Shown: one piece after another, positions 45,633 to 56,000 of the stretch
Position numbering within the stretch: the first letter of the stretch is position 1
Layout: each line of letters begins with the position of its first letter
Origin: Saprospirales bacterium GYS_P2D
Lineage (GTDB): Bacteria > Bacteroidota > Bacteroidia > Chitinophagales > Saprospiraceae
Assembly (NCBI GenBank): GCA_009833045.1
Contig: WUUP01000011.1
Location: 92,080 to 156,079 of the forward strand
Length of the DNA stretch: 64,000 nt
Reading direction: 5' to 3'
Translations under genes and position numbers: made by a program
Notes under the pieces: model-generated
Databases searched by the model: none
What the model saw: only the letters and a program-made list of their open reading frames with translations
Told to the model about the DNA's origin: nothing

Positions 45633-47306
45633 TTAATAGATAAAGCGACGAGTCTCTATGGATTCATTGCCTACGCTATCTTTGACTTTGATGGTGAGGG
45701 TATGCTCTTTATTCTCTTGAGGGATAGTCAGATCATGCCAGACCTTATTAGATTTGATATCATGCTGACAGAGTTTCCACTGTCCATCGACTATTAGTTC
45801 ATACCTCATATAGTCTTTGCTATAGGCTTCTTTATAGTTGTCTTCCATCTGGAATGCTATACGTCTGTAATCGCCTTTGGGGAGAGATACGATAGTGATG
45901 GTAGGGGCCTCAGTATCTATGGATAGTTCGTAGCTGCCTACTTCATTGACGAAAGTCACTAAATTATTTCCTTTCTCCTTTTTTGCCCCAAGGGATACGA
46001 TTTCTCCTTTATCATTCACTTTTGTGAATACTGCTTTATGATGCTGATTGATACTGTCGATCTCCGCAGTAATTTTGAAATATTTAAAAAGAGGTATAGG
46101 CTCAGGACTCTCGATATATAAGGTCTCAGCGTCTGCAATGCACCTGATATAGTGAGGGCGCTCTACGGCACCACTTGGTATCTCGATAGTATACTGTCCT
46201 GCCTGCATAGTCGTGCTATCATGAGGAGAGAGTCGACTATAGCTGGAGTCATAGCGTCTTTTGATCGCCGCTTTCGCATCGCTGCCTATTAGCTTAAACT
46301 GTACGGTGGATTCGTTCTGATCATAGTCATATGCAGTGATGGAGATCTCTGAGGGCATGAATGCTATAGGATATATGATTCCATCAGAGAGCTTCTCATC
46401 ATAGATTTGCAGCGGATTTTGCGCTGTGCGAAAGCAAGTGCTATAATATTTCTTGTTCTTCTTTGCCTCATAGTCCATGTGAGCATGGATATATCTTGAG
46501 TTTTCGAATGATACTTCATTCAGCTCAAATGCGTAGTGATCACGTCCATTGAGCTGCATTTTGAGCCCATAGATACCATTATGATTATTAGCGCCATTCA
46601 TGGTGTCATAGCAGTGCAGGCCGAGTCCTATGGCGATAGCGTCCGTCTGGATGATATCTTGAGTTAAGGTATATTCTCCATTGCCCCGATAGGTGACGGG
46701 ATAGTAGTTTTTAGTGAGCTGCTCTCCATCTGGGGTGAGTTCGTATAGGATGACTCCGTTAATAGTGGGGCGCTGTGTATCTTTTGGCTTAAAGCCAAAT
46801 CGAGACGGATTGACTGGTATTTCGGTATCAGTATTGCGGATCTCAAAGTGTAGATGAGCTGCACTGGAGCGTCCAGTATTTCCCATGATACCTATGTATT
46901 GACCTGCTTTTACTCGGTGACTGGAGTCAGGTACGGTATAGTTGAGTTTGTGGATCTTCTTACTATATAGGATACTATCGATATGGCTACGTATATCTGG
47001 ACTGAAGTCGTACAGGTGAGCATAGACTGAGGTATATCCATTAGGATGATCTATGTAGAGCGCATTGCCATAGCCGTCGGGCATGACGCTGATCCGAGAT
47101 ATGTGTCCTTCAGCTACTGAGTAGATAGTATCACGAGGGACACCTCGATACTGCTTATAGTCTATCCCTGCATGAAAATGAGCTGTCCTCGGCTCCCCAT
47201 ATGAGCCAGAGAGTCTGGTCTCATGTCCGATCGGTGATCTGAATGGCTGAGCACTCAGCATGTAGTACGAGGCTAAGAATAGTATGACTGATATGTACCG
47301 TATCAA
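45633..47306 (-). CDS. M23-family metallopeptidase (LytM domain) with long C-terminal region
   Basis: 557 residues with an N-terminal signal segment (ISVILFLASYYMLSAQP). The LytM zinc endopeptidase domain is at residues about 20-170: HFHAGIDY gives the first H...D ligands and HLHFEIRNT the H-x-H motif, so it appears active. The C-terminal 380 residues are Ig-like beta domains (ending TLTIKVKDSVGNESIETRRF). It probably cuts peptidoglycan cross-links. The 5' end overlaps meaB by four bases. Confidence 0.92.
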   Translation of the reverse strand: MIRYISVILFLASYYMLSAQPFRSPIGHETRLSGSYGEPRTAHFHAGIDYKQYRGVPRDTIYSVAEGHISRISVMPDGYGNALYIDHPNGYTSVYAHLYDFSPDIRSHIDSILYSKKIHKLNYTVPDSSHRVKAGQYIGIMGNTGRSSAAHLHFEIRNTDTEIPVNPSRFGFKPKDTQRPTINGVILYELTPDGEQLTKNYYPVTYRGNGEYTLTQDIIQTDAIAIGLGLHCYDTMNGANNHNGIYGLKMQLNGRDHYAFELNEVSFENSRYIHAHMDYEAKKNKKYYSTCFRTAQNPLQIYDEKLSDGIIYPIAFMPSEISITAYDYDQNESTVQFKLIGSDAKAAIKRRYDSSYSRLSPHDSTTMQAGQYTIEIPSGAVERPHYIRCIADAETLYIESPEPIPLFKYFKITAEIDSINQHHKAVFTKVNDKGEIVSLGAKKEKGNNLVTFVNEVGSYELSIDTEAPTITIVSLPKGDYRRIAFQMEDNYKEAYSKDYMRYELIVDGQWKLCQHDIKSNKVWHDLTIPQENKEHTLTIKVKDSVGNESIETRRFIY

Positions 47307-48340
47307 TGTTTTAGTTCGACTTTTATATGAGTGATAATATGGAGATAGCGATCTATAGCCGACTGAGATGTATCTGTCAGCTGGCGAGATAGCTGATCGT
47401 CAGTGGATATCTGCCGAGTGACGAGATCAGCGATGTGCTGATGGACTCTACGTGATATCCAGGCTTGATCTTGACGATCACGATGTGCATTTTTTTGTTC
47501 GGATGACTCGATGAGATCGATGTAGGCAGATAGGCCGTCGAGTAGTGTATCATATCCTTCGCCAGTCAGTGAACTGTAGGCGATGACTGGAGCTGTCCAT
47601 GTGTTATTTGATTGGCTGATATGACGAGCCATTTTGTAGTCTTTCTTGATCTGATCCGCCAGTGTTTTTCGCTCACCGTCGTATTTAGTGATGACCACGA
47701 GATCAGCGATTTCCGTGATGCCTTTTTTGATGCCTTGGAGCTCGTCACCAGCACCTGGCAGTAGTAGCAATAGGCTGATATCTACCAGCTGCTGGACCTC
47801 ATGCTCTGACTGTCCTACGCCTACGGTCTCTACGATGATCGTCTCGATACCCGCCGCCTCACAGAGGAGGATGGCTTCATAAGTATAGGCGTGTACGCCA
47901 CCGAGGTGCAGTCTTGAGGGACTGGGTCGGATGAATATCTCTGGGCGGCTACTGAGCTCGTCCATACGGGTCTTGTCTCCGAGGATACTTCCTCGTCTAT
48001 CGATACTACTCGGGTCTATAGTCAGTATAGCTGCTCGATCTCCATCGGGAATATATCGAGAGAAAAAAGACTCAATGAAGCTACTCTTGCCAACGCCTGG
48101 GCTACCAGTGATGCCTATTCGCAGTGATGGCCTTTTTTGACCTCGAGTCTGGCAGGTTGAGATGATCTCATAGGCGAGCATGCGGTGGGTGTCGACCTCA
48201 CTTTCGAGGAGGGTGATTGCTTCTGCCAAGATGGTCAGATTTTGTTGATCATAGATACCATTGACATAATACTCGAGACTACGCACGGAGCGCTTAGCCT
48301 TTGGGAGTATCTTACTGATATTTGGATTGATCTTGCTCAC
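47303..48340 (-). CDS. meaB: Methylmalonyl-CoA mutase-associated GTPase MeaB (ArgK)
   Basis: 345 residues, SIMIBI GTPase: Walker A RIGITGSPGVGKSSFIESF, then LTIDPSSIDRRGSILGDKTR, ETVGVGQSEHEV and VVITKYDGE. It protects and reloads the cobalamin mutase. No mutase genes are in the window. It shares an operon with the M23 peptidase gene. Confidence 0.95.
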   Translation of the reverse strand: MSKINPNISKILPKAKRSVRSLEYYVNGIYDQQNLTILAEAITLLESEVDTHRMLAYEIISTCQTRGQKRPSLRIGITGSPGVGKSSFIESFFSRYIPDGDRAAILTIDPSSIDRRGSILGDKTRMDELSSRPEIFIRPSPSRLHLGGVHAYTYEAILLCEAAGIETIIVETVGVGQSEHEVQQLVDISLLLLLPGAGDELQGIKKGITEIADLVVITKYDGERKTLADQIKKDYKMARHISQSNNTWTAPVIAYSSLTGEGYDTLLDGLSAYIDLIESSEQKNAHRDRQDQAWISRRVHQHIADLVTRQISTDDQLSRQLTDTSQSAIDRYLHIITHIKVELKH

Positions 48341-48529
48341 ACGATTTATCCCTCAGAGTAGGACATATTATTGCTTTATTTAATGCCAAATGCGAAAGTA
48401 GTTCATCTTCTCACTAAATAGCCTGATTGACAATACTAAAAAGAGATTTAAAGTAGAATATTCTATAAACTTGCAAAACCATTTATATCAAGGCACGTTA
48501 GGTGTCATCGGTATCTTAACAAAGTAAAT

Positions 48530-49750
48530 ATGTCAGTCAAGAGAATTTATTTAGATTATAACTCTACTACACCTTGTGATCCTCGAGTAGTGGAAGCTAT
48601 GTTACCATACTTTACAGAGTATTTTGGTAATGCAGCAAGTAGAAGTCACCCATATGGATGGCAAGCAGAAGAAGGTGTAGACTATGCGAGAGAGCAAGTT
48701 GCTAAACTGATCAATGTAGATCCAAAGGAGATTATCTTCACATCGGGTGCCACTGAGGCGGACAACCTCGCACTCAAAGGTGTGTATGAAATGTACAAGC
48801 GTAAAGGAAATCATATCATCACCTTAGAGACAGAGCATAAGGCGGTACTCGACTCATGCAAAAAGCTCGAAAAAATGGGCGCTGAGGTGACGTACCTATC
48901 TGTACAGCGGGACGGATTAGTAGATCTGAAGGAGCTCGAAGCAGCAATCAAGGATAATACAATCCTCGTCTCAGTAATGTGGGCGAATAATGAAACAGGC
49001 GTCATTCAGCCGATGAAAGAAATCGGAGATATCTGTGCTAAGCATGGTGTGCTGTTCATGAGTGATGCGACACAGGCGGTAGGTAAGATACCTGTAGATC
49101 CAAAGGCAGTAGGAGTACATCTCATGGCATTCACAGGGCACAAGATGTATGGTCCTAAGGGTGTGGGAGCCCTTTTCGTCAATCGTAAGAATCCAAGAGT
49201 AAAAGTAACGGCTCAGATGGATGGCGGAGGCCACGAGAGAGGTATGAGATCAGGTACGCTCAATGTGCCAGGTATCGTGGGATTTGGTACGGCAGCTGAG
49301 CTATGTCGCCTTGAGATGGAAGAAGATGCTAAGCGTGTATCCAAACTAAGAGATAGACTCGAAGCAGCCCTCATGGACAAACTCGAGGAGACTTATATCA
49401 ATGGTAACACTGAGCACCGTATGCCTCATGTGACTAATATCTCATTTAAGCACGTAGAGGGAGAAGGTCTTATGATGACATTCAATCAGAATATAGCGGT
49501 ATCATCAGGTAGTGCCTGTACATCTGCGAGCTTAGAGCCATCATATGTATTGATAGCTTTAGGATTAGGAGATGACTTAGCACATTCATCGATCAGATTC
49601 AGTCTTGGACGATTTTCTACGGATGAGGATGTGGATCTCGCTATCGACATGCTCACTAATGGTGTAAACCATATGAGAGACCTCAGCCCGATCTGGGAAA
49701 TGTATAAAGAAGGAGTAGATCTCGAATCAATAGAGTGGTCAGAGCACTAA
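48530..49750 (+). CDS. iscS: Cysteine desulfurase
   Basis: 406 residues, PLP enzyme supplying sulfur for Fe-S clusters. It starts [20 protein letters not shown] and has the lysine site [11 protein letters not shown] and the active-site cysteine loop [21 protein letters not shown] (part quoted), of the IscS type. First gene of iscS-iscU-iscA; no iscR, hscA/B or fdx follows. Confidence 0.96.
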   Translation: MSVKRIYLDYNSTTPCDPRVVEAMLPYFTEYFGNAASRSHPYGWQAEEGVDYAREQVAKLINVDPKEIIFTSGATEADNLALKGVYEMYKRKGNHIITLETEHKAVLDSCKKLEKMGAEVTYLSVQRDGLVDLKELEAAIKDNTILVSVMWANNETGVIQPMKEIGDICAKHGVLFMSDATQAVGKIPVDPKAVGVHLMAFTGHKMYGPKGVGALFVNRKNPRVKVTAQMDGGGHERGMRSGTLNVPGIVGFGTAAELCRLEMEEDAKRVSKLRDRLEAALMDKLEETYINGNTEHRMPHVTNISFKHVEGEGLMMTFNQNIAVSSGSACTSASLEPSYVLIALGLGDDLAHSSIRFSLGRFSTDEDVDLAIDMLTNGVNHMRDLSPIWEMYKEGVDLESIEWSEH

Positions 49751-49813
49751 TCACTCATGGGGAACTAAAAGGAATAAAAATCTGTTTTAAACACTAACAA
49801 AAGAGATAGTCTA

Positions 49814-50206
49814 ATGGCTTATTCAGAAAAAGTATTGGAGCACTTCAAAAATCCTAAAAACGTAGGTACACTCGACAAGACTAAGAAAACTGTCGGTACC
49901 GGATTAGTAGGGGCACCTGAGTGTGGAGATGTCATGCGTCTGCAGATAGAGGTAGATGAGGCTACACAAAAAATCAAGGATGCAAAGTTTAAGACTTTCG
50001 GATGTGGATCAGCGATCGCATCCAGCTCACTCGCTACTGAGTGGCTCAAAGGAAAGTCTGTAGATGAGGCGCTTCAGATTGATAACATGGATATCGTAGA
50101 GGAGCTCGCATTACCTCCAGTGAAGATCCACTGCTCAGTATTAGCGGAGGATGCGATCAAGAGTGCGATCAGCGACTACAAGACTAAAAATGGAATGGAA
50201 GGGTAA
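49814..50206 (+). CDS. iscU: Iron-sulfur cluster scaffold protein
   Basis: 130 residues. The three cluster cysteines are present: GAPECGDVMRLQIEV, FKTFGCGSAIASSS and VKIHCSVLAEDAIKSAI. The IscU C-terminus is normal. It lies 63 bases after iscS. Confidence 0.96.
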   Translation: MAYSEKVLEHFKNPKNVGTLDKTKKTVGTGLVGAPECGDVMRLQIEVDEATQKIKDAKFKTFGCGSAIASSSLATEWLKGKSVDEALQIDNMDIVEELALPPVKIHCSVLAEDAIKSAISDYKTKNGMEG

Positions 50207-50254
50207 TAAATACCTGACCATCGAGTCTGCGATAACTACAAAAACTGCATAGAC

Positions 50255-50581
50255 ATGTTGTACGTAGCAGAAAGTGCAAAAGAGAAAATATCAGAGCTTC
50301 GTTCAGCAGAATCGCTGGGCGAAGACTATTTTATCCGAGTCTCTGTGACCAGCGGAGGGTGCTCTGGATTGACTTATAATATGGATTTTGACAATGAGTC
50401 TAAGAAAGATGATCAAGTCTTTGAGGATAATGGTGTCAAAGTCGTGACTGACCTGCGCAGCTTTCTATACCTGTGCAACACCACCTTAGAGTTCAGCGGT
50501 GGGCTGAATGGTAAGGGCTTCTATTTTAACAATCCCAATGCAGCCCGTACATGTGGCTGTGGTGAGAGCTTCGCTGTGTAG
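50255..50581 (+). CDS. iscA: A-type iron-sulfur carrier protein
   Basis: 108 residues. Cysteines in VTSGGCSGLTYNMDFD and the C-terminal ARTCGCGESF are the HesB/IscA motif. Third gene of the isc operon. Confidence 0.94.
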   Translation: MLYVAESAKEKISELRSAESLGEDYFIRVSVTSGGCSGLTYNMDFDNESKKDDQVFEDNGVKVVTDLRSFLYLCNTTLEFSGGLNGKGFYFNNPNAARTCGCGESFAV

Positions 50582-50685
50582 TTGAGGCGACACTTGGACC
50601 TCAGGTCTTCGCTGTTGAGATATTTCGTTTTGCTTAGATATCACATCAGCGCAGGAGATTAATTCATATTAATACATTCATATAA

Positions 50686-50717
50686 TTGATTTAGGTATGA
50701 ATATTGCCTTAGATTTG
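50686..50717 (+). promoter_or_regulatory. Bacteroidota-type promoter of the DUF2304-glycosyltransferase operon
   Basis: TTG at 50686-50688 and TAGATTTG at 50710-50717 (exact TAnnTTTG) are 21 bases apart. The TTG start codon of the first gene lies 21 bases after the -7 box. Confidence 0.55.
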
Positions 50718-50738
50718 TCGTACAAGTGATCAATCAAT

Positions 50739-51140
50739 TTGGAACTTTATCAATTTCTTGCCCCTGCTTTAGCAGCATATTACATCTACCGACTGATAGT
50801 AGAGCTAAAGAATAGACGTAAGTTTCTATTCACAAATGTGATATGGCTATTTTTCTGGGGATTGATAGCTGTTTTAGGGGTTGTTCCACATGAGTTTTCT
50901 ACACAGCTGGCCAATGTGCTCGGTATCAAGAGCAACATCAATGCGATCATTTTCATCGCTTTAGCTTTCGTTATTTTGCTCTGCTTTTATCTATCGGCTA
51001 AGATCGATAATATGGATCGTAAGATTACAGAATTGGTACGTCAGCTGGCGCTCGATGAGAGCAAGATCCGTGATCTCGAGCGTAAGCGTATCCAAGAGAT
51101 GAAAGATCGAGAAGAGGGCAAGTTCATCAATAAGATATAG
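50739..51140 (+). CDS. DUF2304 membrane protein
   Basis: 133 residues from a TTG codon; no ATG or GTG is in frame between the upstream TGA (50727) and residue 88. Three hydrophobic helices (YQFLAPALAAYYIYRLIV, VIWLFFWGLIAVLGVV, AIIFIALAFVILLCFYL) and a charged coiled-coil tail (KITELVRQLALDESKIRDLE) match DUF2304, small membrane proteins found next to glycosyltransferase genes. The glycosyltransferase gene follows 24 bases later. Confidence 0.85.
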   Translation: MELYQFLAPALAAYYIYRLIVELKNRRKFLFTNVIWLFFWGLIAVLGVVPHEFSTQLANVLGIKSNINAIIFIALAFVILLCFYLSAKIDNMDRKITELVRQLALDESKIRDLERKRIQEMKDREEGKFINKI

Positions 51141-51164
51141 CCGCTGCAGCATAGTCCACTATCT

Positions 51165-52259
51165 ATGAAGATTCTATTCGTCTTAGAATACTACTACCCA
51201 CACATCGGTGGGGTAGAGAGTTTATTCAAGGCTCTGATAGATCAGCTGGACTCAGAGGGCCATCAAGTCACTATACTCACTAATAGATACGATCCATCAC
51301 TACTGGCTGTAGAGCAGCAGGGGAATGTCACTATCCGTCGGTACAATTTTCGAAATCGCTATTTCTTTACCTTCTTAGCATGGCTACCTGCTATACGATT
51401 AGCCAGAGATGTCGACCTGATACATACCACTTCGTATAATGCAGGCATACCTGCATGGATAGCTGCTAAGCTGCGTAGTAAGCCGGTCTTAATTACTTTT
51501 CATGAATATTGGGGTGAGCTGTGGGATGAGCTGCCTTGGATGTCTGGTTTCGCCAGGAGGTTGCACTCAGCATTTGAGAAGATGCTCGTTAGGCTATCCT
51601 TTGATCGCTTCATAGGTGTGTCAGATTTCACGGCTGAGCGTCTCATTACATCCGCTAAGATCCCCGCCAATAGGGTAGGACGAGTGTATAATGGGATAGA
51701 CTACACTGAACACTGGCCGAGCTGGTCCGCAGACAATGAGCTTTTCACCTTCACCTATTTCGGCAGGATCGGATACTCTAAAGGCCTGGACCTGCTTGTC
51801 TCAGCGATATCTATACTAAAAGAACAAAAAGTAAAGTGCATCCTGCAGCTGGTAGTGCCTCAAGAAGGGCTCTACGATCTACTAATGAAGCTCATAGAAG
51901 AAGCTGATGTCGCAGACTACATCCGATTTTATCACGAGCTGCCGTATGAAGAGCTGCAGGACTTGATAGCTGGGAGTGACGCTGTAGTGATTCCGTCTTA
52001 TAGTGAGGGATTTTGCTATGCTGCCGTGGAGACGATGGCCATTGGTACGCCTATCATATCCTCAGGTCGTGGTGCGCTGGGCGAGGTGATCAATGGCCGC
52101 TATATAGAGATGTCTGAGCATACTGCTCAAGCACTGGCTGATGCTATGCAGCAAGCCATCGCAGGAGAATGGGATGAAAAAGAACCGAGAAAATACCCGC
52201 TCTCCGATACTATCACTGCCTATATCAATGAATACGAGCACATTCTGTCAGCAGAGTAG
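51165..52259 (+). CDS. Glycosyltransferase family 4 (GT-B fold)
   Basis: 364 residues. The N-terminal YYPHIGGVESLFKALIDQL is the GT4 acceptor-side start. The C-terminal nucleotide-sugar site reads IPSYSEGFCYAAVETMAIG followed by TPIISSGRGALGEVI. It acts in surface polysaccharide or glycolipid synthesis; the sugar is unknown. It abuts the convergent radC gene. Confidence 0.93.
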   Translation: MKILFVLEYYYPHIGGVESLFKALIDQLDSEGHQVTILTNRYDPSLLAVEQQGNVTIRRYNFRNRYFFTFLAWLPAIRLARDVDLIHTTSYNAGIPAWIAAKLRSKPVLITFHEYWGELWDELPWMSGFARRLHSAFEKMLVRLSFDRFIGVSDFTAERLITSAKIPANRVGRVYNGIDYTEHWPSWSADNELFTFTYFGRIGYSKGLDLLVSAISILKEQKVKCILQLVVPQEGLYDLLMKLIEEADVADYIRFYHELPYEELQDLIAGSDAVVIPSYSEGFCYAAVETMAIGTPIISSGRGALGEVINGRYIEMSEHTAQALADAMQQAIAGEWDEKEPRKYPLSDTITAYINEYEHILSAE

Positions 52260-52946
52260 TTAGATTTTCCCTTCATCCAGAAAGCTATAGTATTGTCGAT
52301 TGCCGATGATGAGATGATCCAAGATCTTGATGTCCAGCAGTTTTCCTGCTTCTTTTAGTTTTTTAGTCAGAGCGATGTCTTCATTGCTGGGAGAGATACG
52401 ACCTGAGGGATGATTGTGCACGAGTATTATGCTACTGGCTAATCGGCTGATCACAGGTTTGAATACCAGTTTACTATCCACGACTGTTGCTGATACGCCT
52501 CCACTACTGATTTTTTCTTTGCTGATGACCTCGTTACGGCGATTGAGCAGGATGATCCAAAACTCTTCATGAGGTATATCCTCGAGTAATGGTCCGATGA
52601 TAGAGTAGGCATCGTAGCTGGAGCTGATCTGTGGGCGCTGCTGAGGCGCCTCCGCCTGTCGGCGACGTCCGAGCTCGAGCGCTGCGGCTATAGAAATCGC
52701 CTTTGCCTCACCGATCCCTTTGAATTTCATCAAGAACTCTAAGTCCTTACGGCCTAATTCATTGAGGCTGTCGACCTCTGAGAGGATACGCTGAGCGAGC
52801 TGTACTGCGGTCTCGCTGCGAGAGCCTGATCCCATGAGGATGGCAAGGAGCTCAGCATTAGTGAGGACTTCACGCCCTTTAGCGATCATTTTTTCTCGAG
52901 GGCGATCTTCTTCTGCCCAAGTCTTGATGGAGGAGTTAGCATTCAT
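52260..52946 (-). CDS. radC: RadC/JAB-domain protein
   Basis: 228 residues. N-terminal UPF0758 helices (DRPREKMIAKGREVLTNAEL, LAILMGSGS) with a helix-hairpin-helix (FKGIGEAKAISIAAALELG). The C-terminal JAMM metal site is VHNHPSGRISPSNEDIALTK. The name is historical; the role in repair is doubtful. Confidence 0.94.
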   Translation of the reverse strand: MNANSSIKTWAEEDRPREKMIAKGREVLTNAELLAILMGSGSRSETAVQLAQRILSEVDSLNELGRKDLEFLMKFKGIGEAKAISIAAALELGRRRQAEAPQQRPQISSSYDAYSIIGPLLEDIPHEEFWIILLNRRNEVISKEKISSGGVSATVVDSKLVFKPVISRLASSIILVHNHPSGRISPSNEDIALTKKLKEAGKLLDIKILDHLIIGNRQYYSFLDEGKI

Positions 52947-53004
52947 ATCAATAGCCTTGTGACGAAAATAGTGGAAAATGATACTATCTCTGAGCTAAGA
53001 ATAT

Positions 53005-53043
53005 GAAAAGAAAAGGAGTAGACCATTTTGGGGGCCGACTCCT
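53005..53043 (-). terminator. Terminator after the HTH-LamG fusion gene
   Basis: On the minus strand AGGAGTCGGCC pairs with GGTCTACTCCT (one mismatch, one G-U) and is followed by TTTTCTTTTC, 40 bases past the stop codon. Confidence 0.7.
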
Positions 53044-53082
53044 GTAAGTACTTTCTTGAGTAATTCTTTTACCAACAACATT

Positions 53083-56000
53083 CTAATCTTGACAGCCAGT
53101 GTTGTCAGTACTGAGTGTTGCTTGCTGAGGTATCGATACATCATTTTCGAAATCAATGATAGGGGCATTCAGATTGACTGTCGTATTTGGGGAAAACTGT
53201 ACTCCCGATTTAAGAATAATTTGATCCTTGGCCGAGTAGGTGCCATCTAATATTCCTAAAGCTGATGTCAATTCTAATATGTCCAGACATGCATTACAGG
53301 TATTTACTTTATTGGCACCGGATGACCAGTTGGAGATACAATTATCAGATAAACTGAAATTCATTAAAGTACCTGTATTTGCTAAAGGAGCTAAGTCTGT
53401 AGCTGTAGTCTGAGTAGAACTCTGGCAGGCAGCGGCATCATTAAAAGAGAAATATGCTACCAATCCTGAATCAGCAGGGTCTATAGGTGTTGCCATGGTT
53501 TCGAGGATTTCTGTTTGCGATAGTGCCCGATCCCATATGATGACATCATCTATTGACCCATCGAAAAATCTTGTTGGGATTCCCTGATAATTTGATCCTA
53601 TGATGACAGGATCATCACTGGTAGCTATACTGCCTGATGAGGTATTGCTGACATCTAATACGCCATCGATGTATAGAGACATTGATGAGCCATCATATAC
53701 TCCCGCTATATGATGCCATTGATTATCATCCACTGCGACCGATCCATCCAGTTGTCCAACACCACTGAGTGCAAATGATATGGTACTGTTAATCCAATTT
53801 CTCGAAATTCTCCATGTGTTATCTCCCTTAGTGACTATGGCTTGATTAGGAATGTCCCATTCATCCACCTTGATCCATGCCTCCACTGTGATGGGGCCGG
53901 TGATATCAAAATCACTTTCATTAGGTAGAAGGACGTAGTCATCTATACCGTCAAAGTTGAGAGCGGCATCAGGGGTGGCTGGGCATAGGTCCTCAGTATC
54001 GGGGATAAAATCGCAGTCAAGATCACTCAAAGGGTTTGGAGCATTGAAGGTGATGTTAATTTCTAACTCGCTTGTTTCTGCTTCATTAAATTCGTCAGAT
54101 GAATCATTTGTAAAGCAGTCCGGGACTATTTCAAGTGTTATGCTTGCTTCGGTTATAGAACTATTGGCAAGTCTCTCTATCAGTATTTTCTGTGGATTAT
54201 TATTTCCGTCTGAATAGCAAGAATTTGGCCCCACAGTAAAAAGACCAGTAATGCTGCCAGCTACTAACTCACTACCTATAGTTATTTTAGCATTGTTCGT
54301 GTTTGATTTGATTCGGATCCTGTAGTCACGTATTTCATTGCTCTCATTACAGATCTCCAGTGGGAGCTCAATAGCATTTGTCTCATCTGTTGATAGGTAG
54401 ACGATGTCAGAACACCCAGATTGTATACCAAGCTTAGGAATATTCCTCAAAATACCTCCTTCAAAAGGGCAGCTTGTCCGAGTATCTGGTCTTAGACGAA
54501 ATAGAGGTGATCCGAATTTCTCATTTTTATATACCTCGACTTTGAGCTCATCTTCTTCATCTTTAATAGTGTAACTTATCATTTCTACTGTGCTTGAAGA
54601 GGAAGAAGTTTCTTGTCCGTACGTCTCCGTCCAAGTCCACACTTTGGAAGATTCAAATCCATTACCGGCGGCATTAAAGAATCCTGTCAAACCTGCTGTC
54701 TCCGTAGCAATGCTTTGATAGTCATAGGAAAATGACTCTGTAGAGCTAAGTTGATAATCTTCGGTCCAGGCTAAACCTGCTTCGGGATCTGCCAAGGTCA
54801 AATAGCTAGGATTTAGTTCGCTTTGAGCTAATTGATCAAAGAACTGATTGTAGACTTCTATTTGATTGTTTTTTTCGAGTGCTTCGATACTATCTGTGCT
54901 GCTTGGATTGGGATTGTTAAAATAAGCAGCAACATCTGCTACCAAGGCGTCTCTTTCGGTAGTCAGACGAGCTCTTGACTTGGCCGATAGATAAGTGCCT
55001 GTATCATCAGCATAGACATATAGTTGATCTTTAAGGAGTGCCTTGCAGTCTGGCCCATGATACATGATATCTCCTTTTGCTATGATTTGTCTTTTAGATA
55101 TACCTATAATCAGGTCTGAGTCGGCGGCTTCATTGCCATATAGTTCATCTGTATCAAATCCTTGAGTAATGGTAGTGCAGGTCTGCAAGGATTCTGTTTC
55201 AGTCAATGATTCTCCAGTCTCAAACCCTGAAGAGCCAGTTAGGCCAAACTCTAAATCAACGGATACAAACTCTCCGGCGGAAAAGGCAAATCCTACAGTG
55301 ATATCATTGTCGCTATTAAAAGTCTGATCACTACCAAAAGTGACATTGAGATCTCGGCATACCTCAGTAGCAAAATTAAACGCACTCGTGCTAAGATCTC
55401 CAGGTGGCTTATAGATGACCCATCGAGGTATGACAGGGGTCTGAGTGACATCTATGACAGGTAGATTTTCAGCCGTAGGACCTTCATTAAATACTCTTAT
55501 CCAATTAGAATAAGTCCCGACTTCTGACTGATCATTATATAGTGTCACAGATACGAAAAGGAAGCCCACATCTGTACCAAGCTTTGGTCTCCACGTGAAA
55601 GGGAATATCAACTCTTGATTTCGGGTACCTTGAACTTGCTGTCCATCCACTATGATCTGATGGTCAAGTTTTGGATTTATTAAGTCGTCTTTTCCAGTAT
55701 AGCTGATGTCGATTTCATAGTTAGTGATAGGAACACCCGCATAGAGTCTAATAGCGCTCGTGTAAGGTCCACCTTTAGTAGAAGACACAATCCTCCACTC
55801 TGGTAAAAACTCTGTGTTACTTAATATCGGGTTAATCTCAGTTTGATAATTTGGACAATCGCCAGTTTCGCAGGATATTCCATAAATTAATCCAAGAGGA
55901 TTACATGAAAGTGAGTACTTCTCCATTGGTAGCTCGAACACGGTCATATCTAATACGTCAATATTATTTTCGGTAAATGTCCGGGGGTATCTACCTCCAG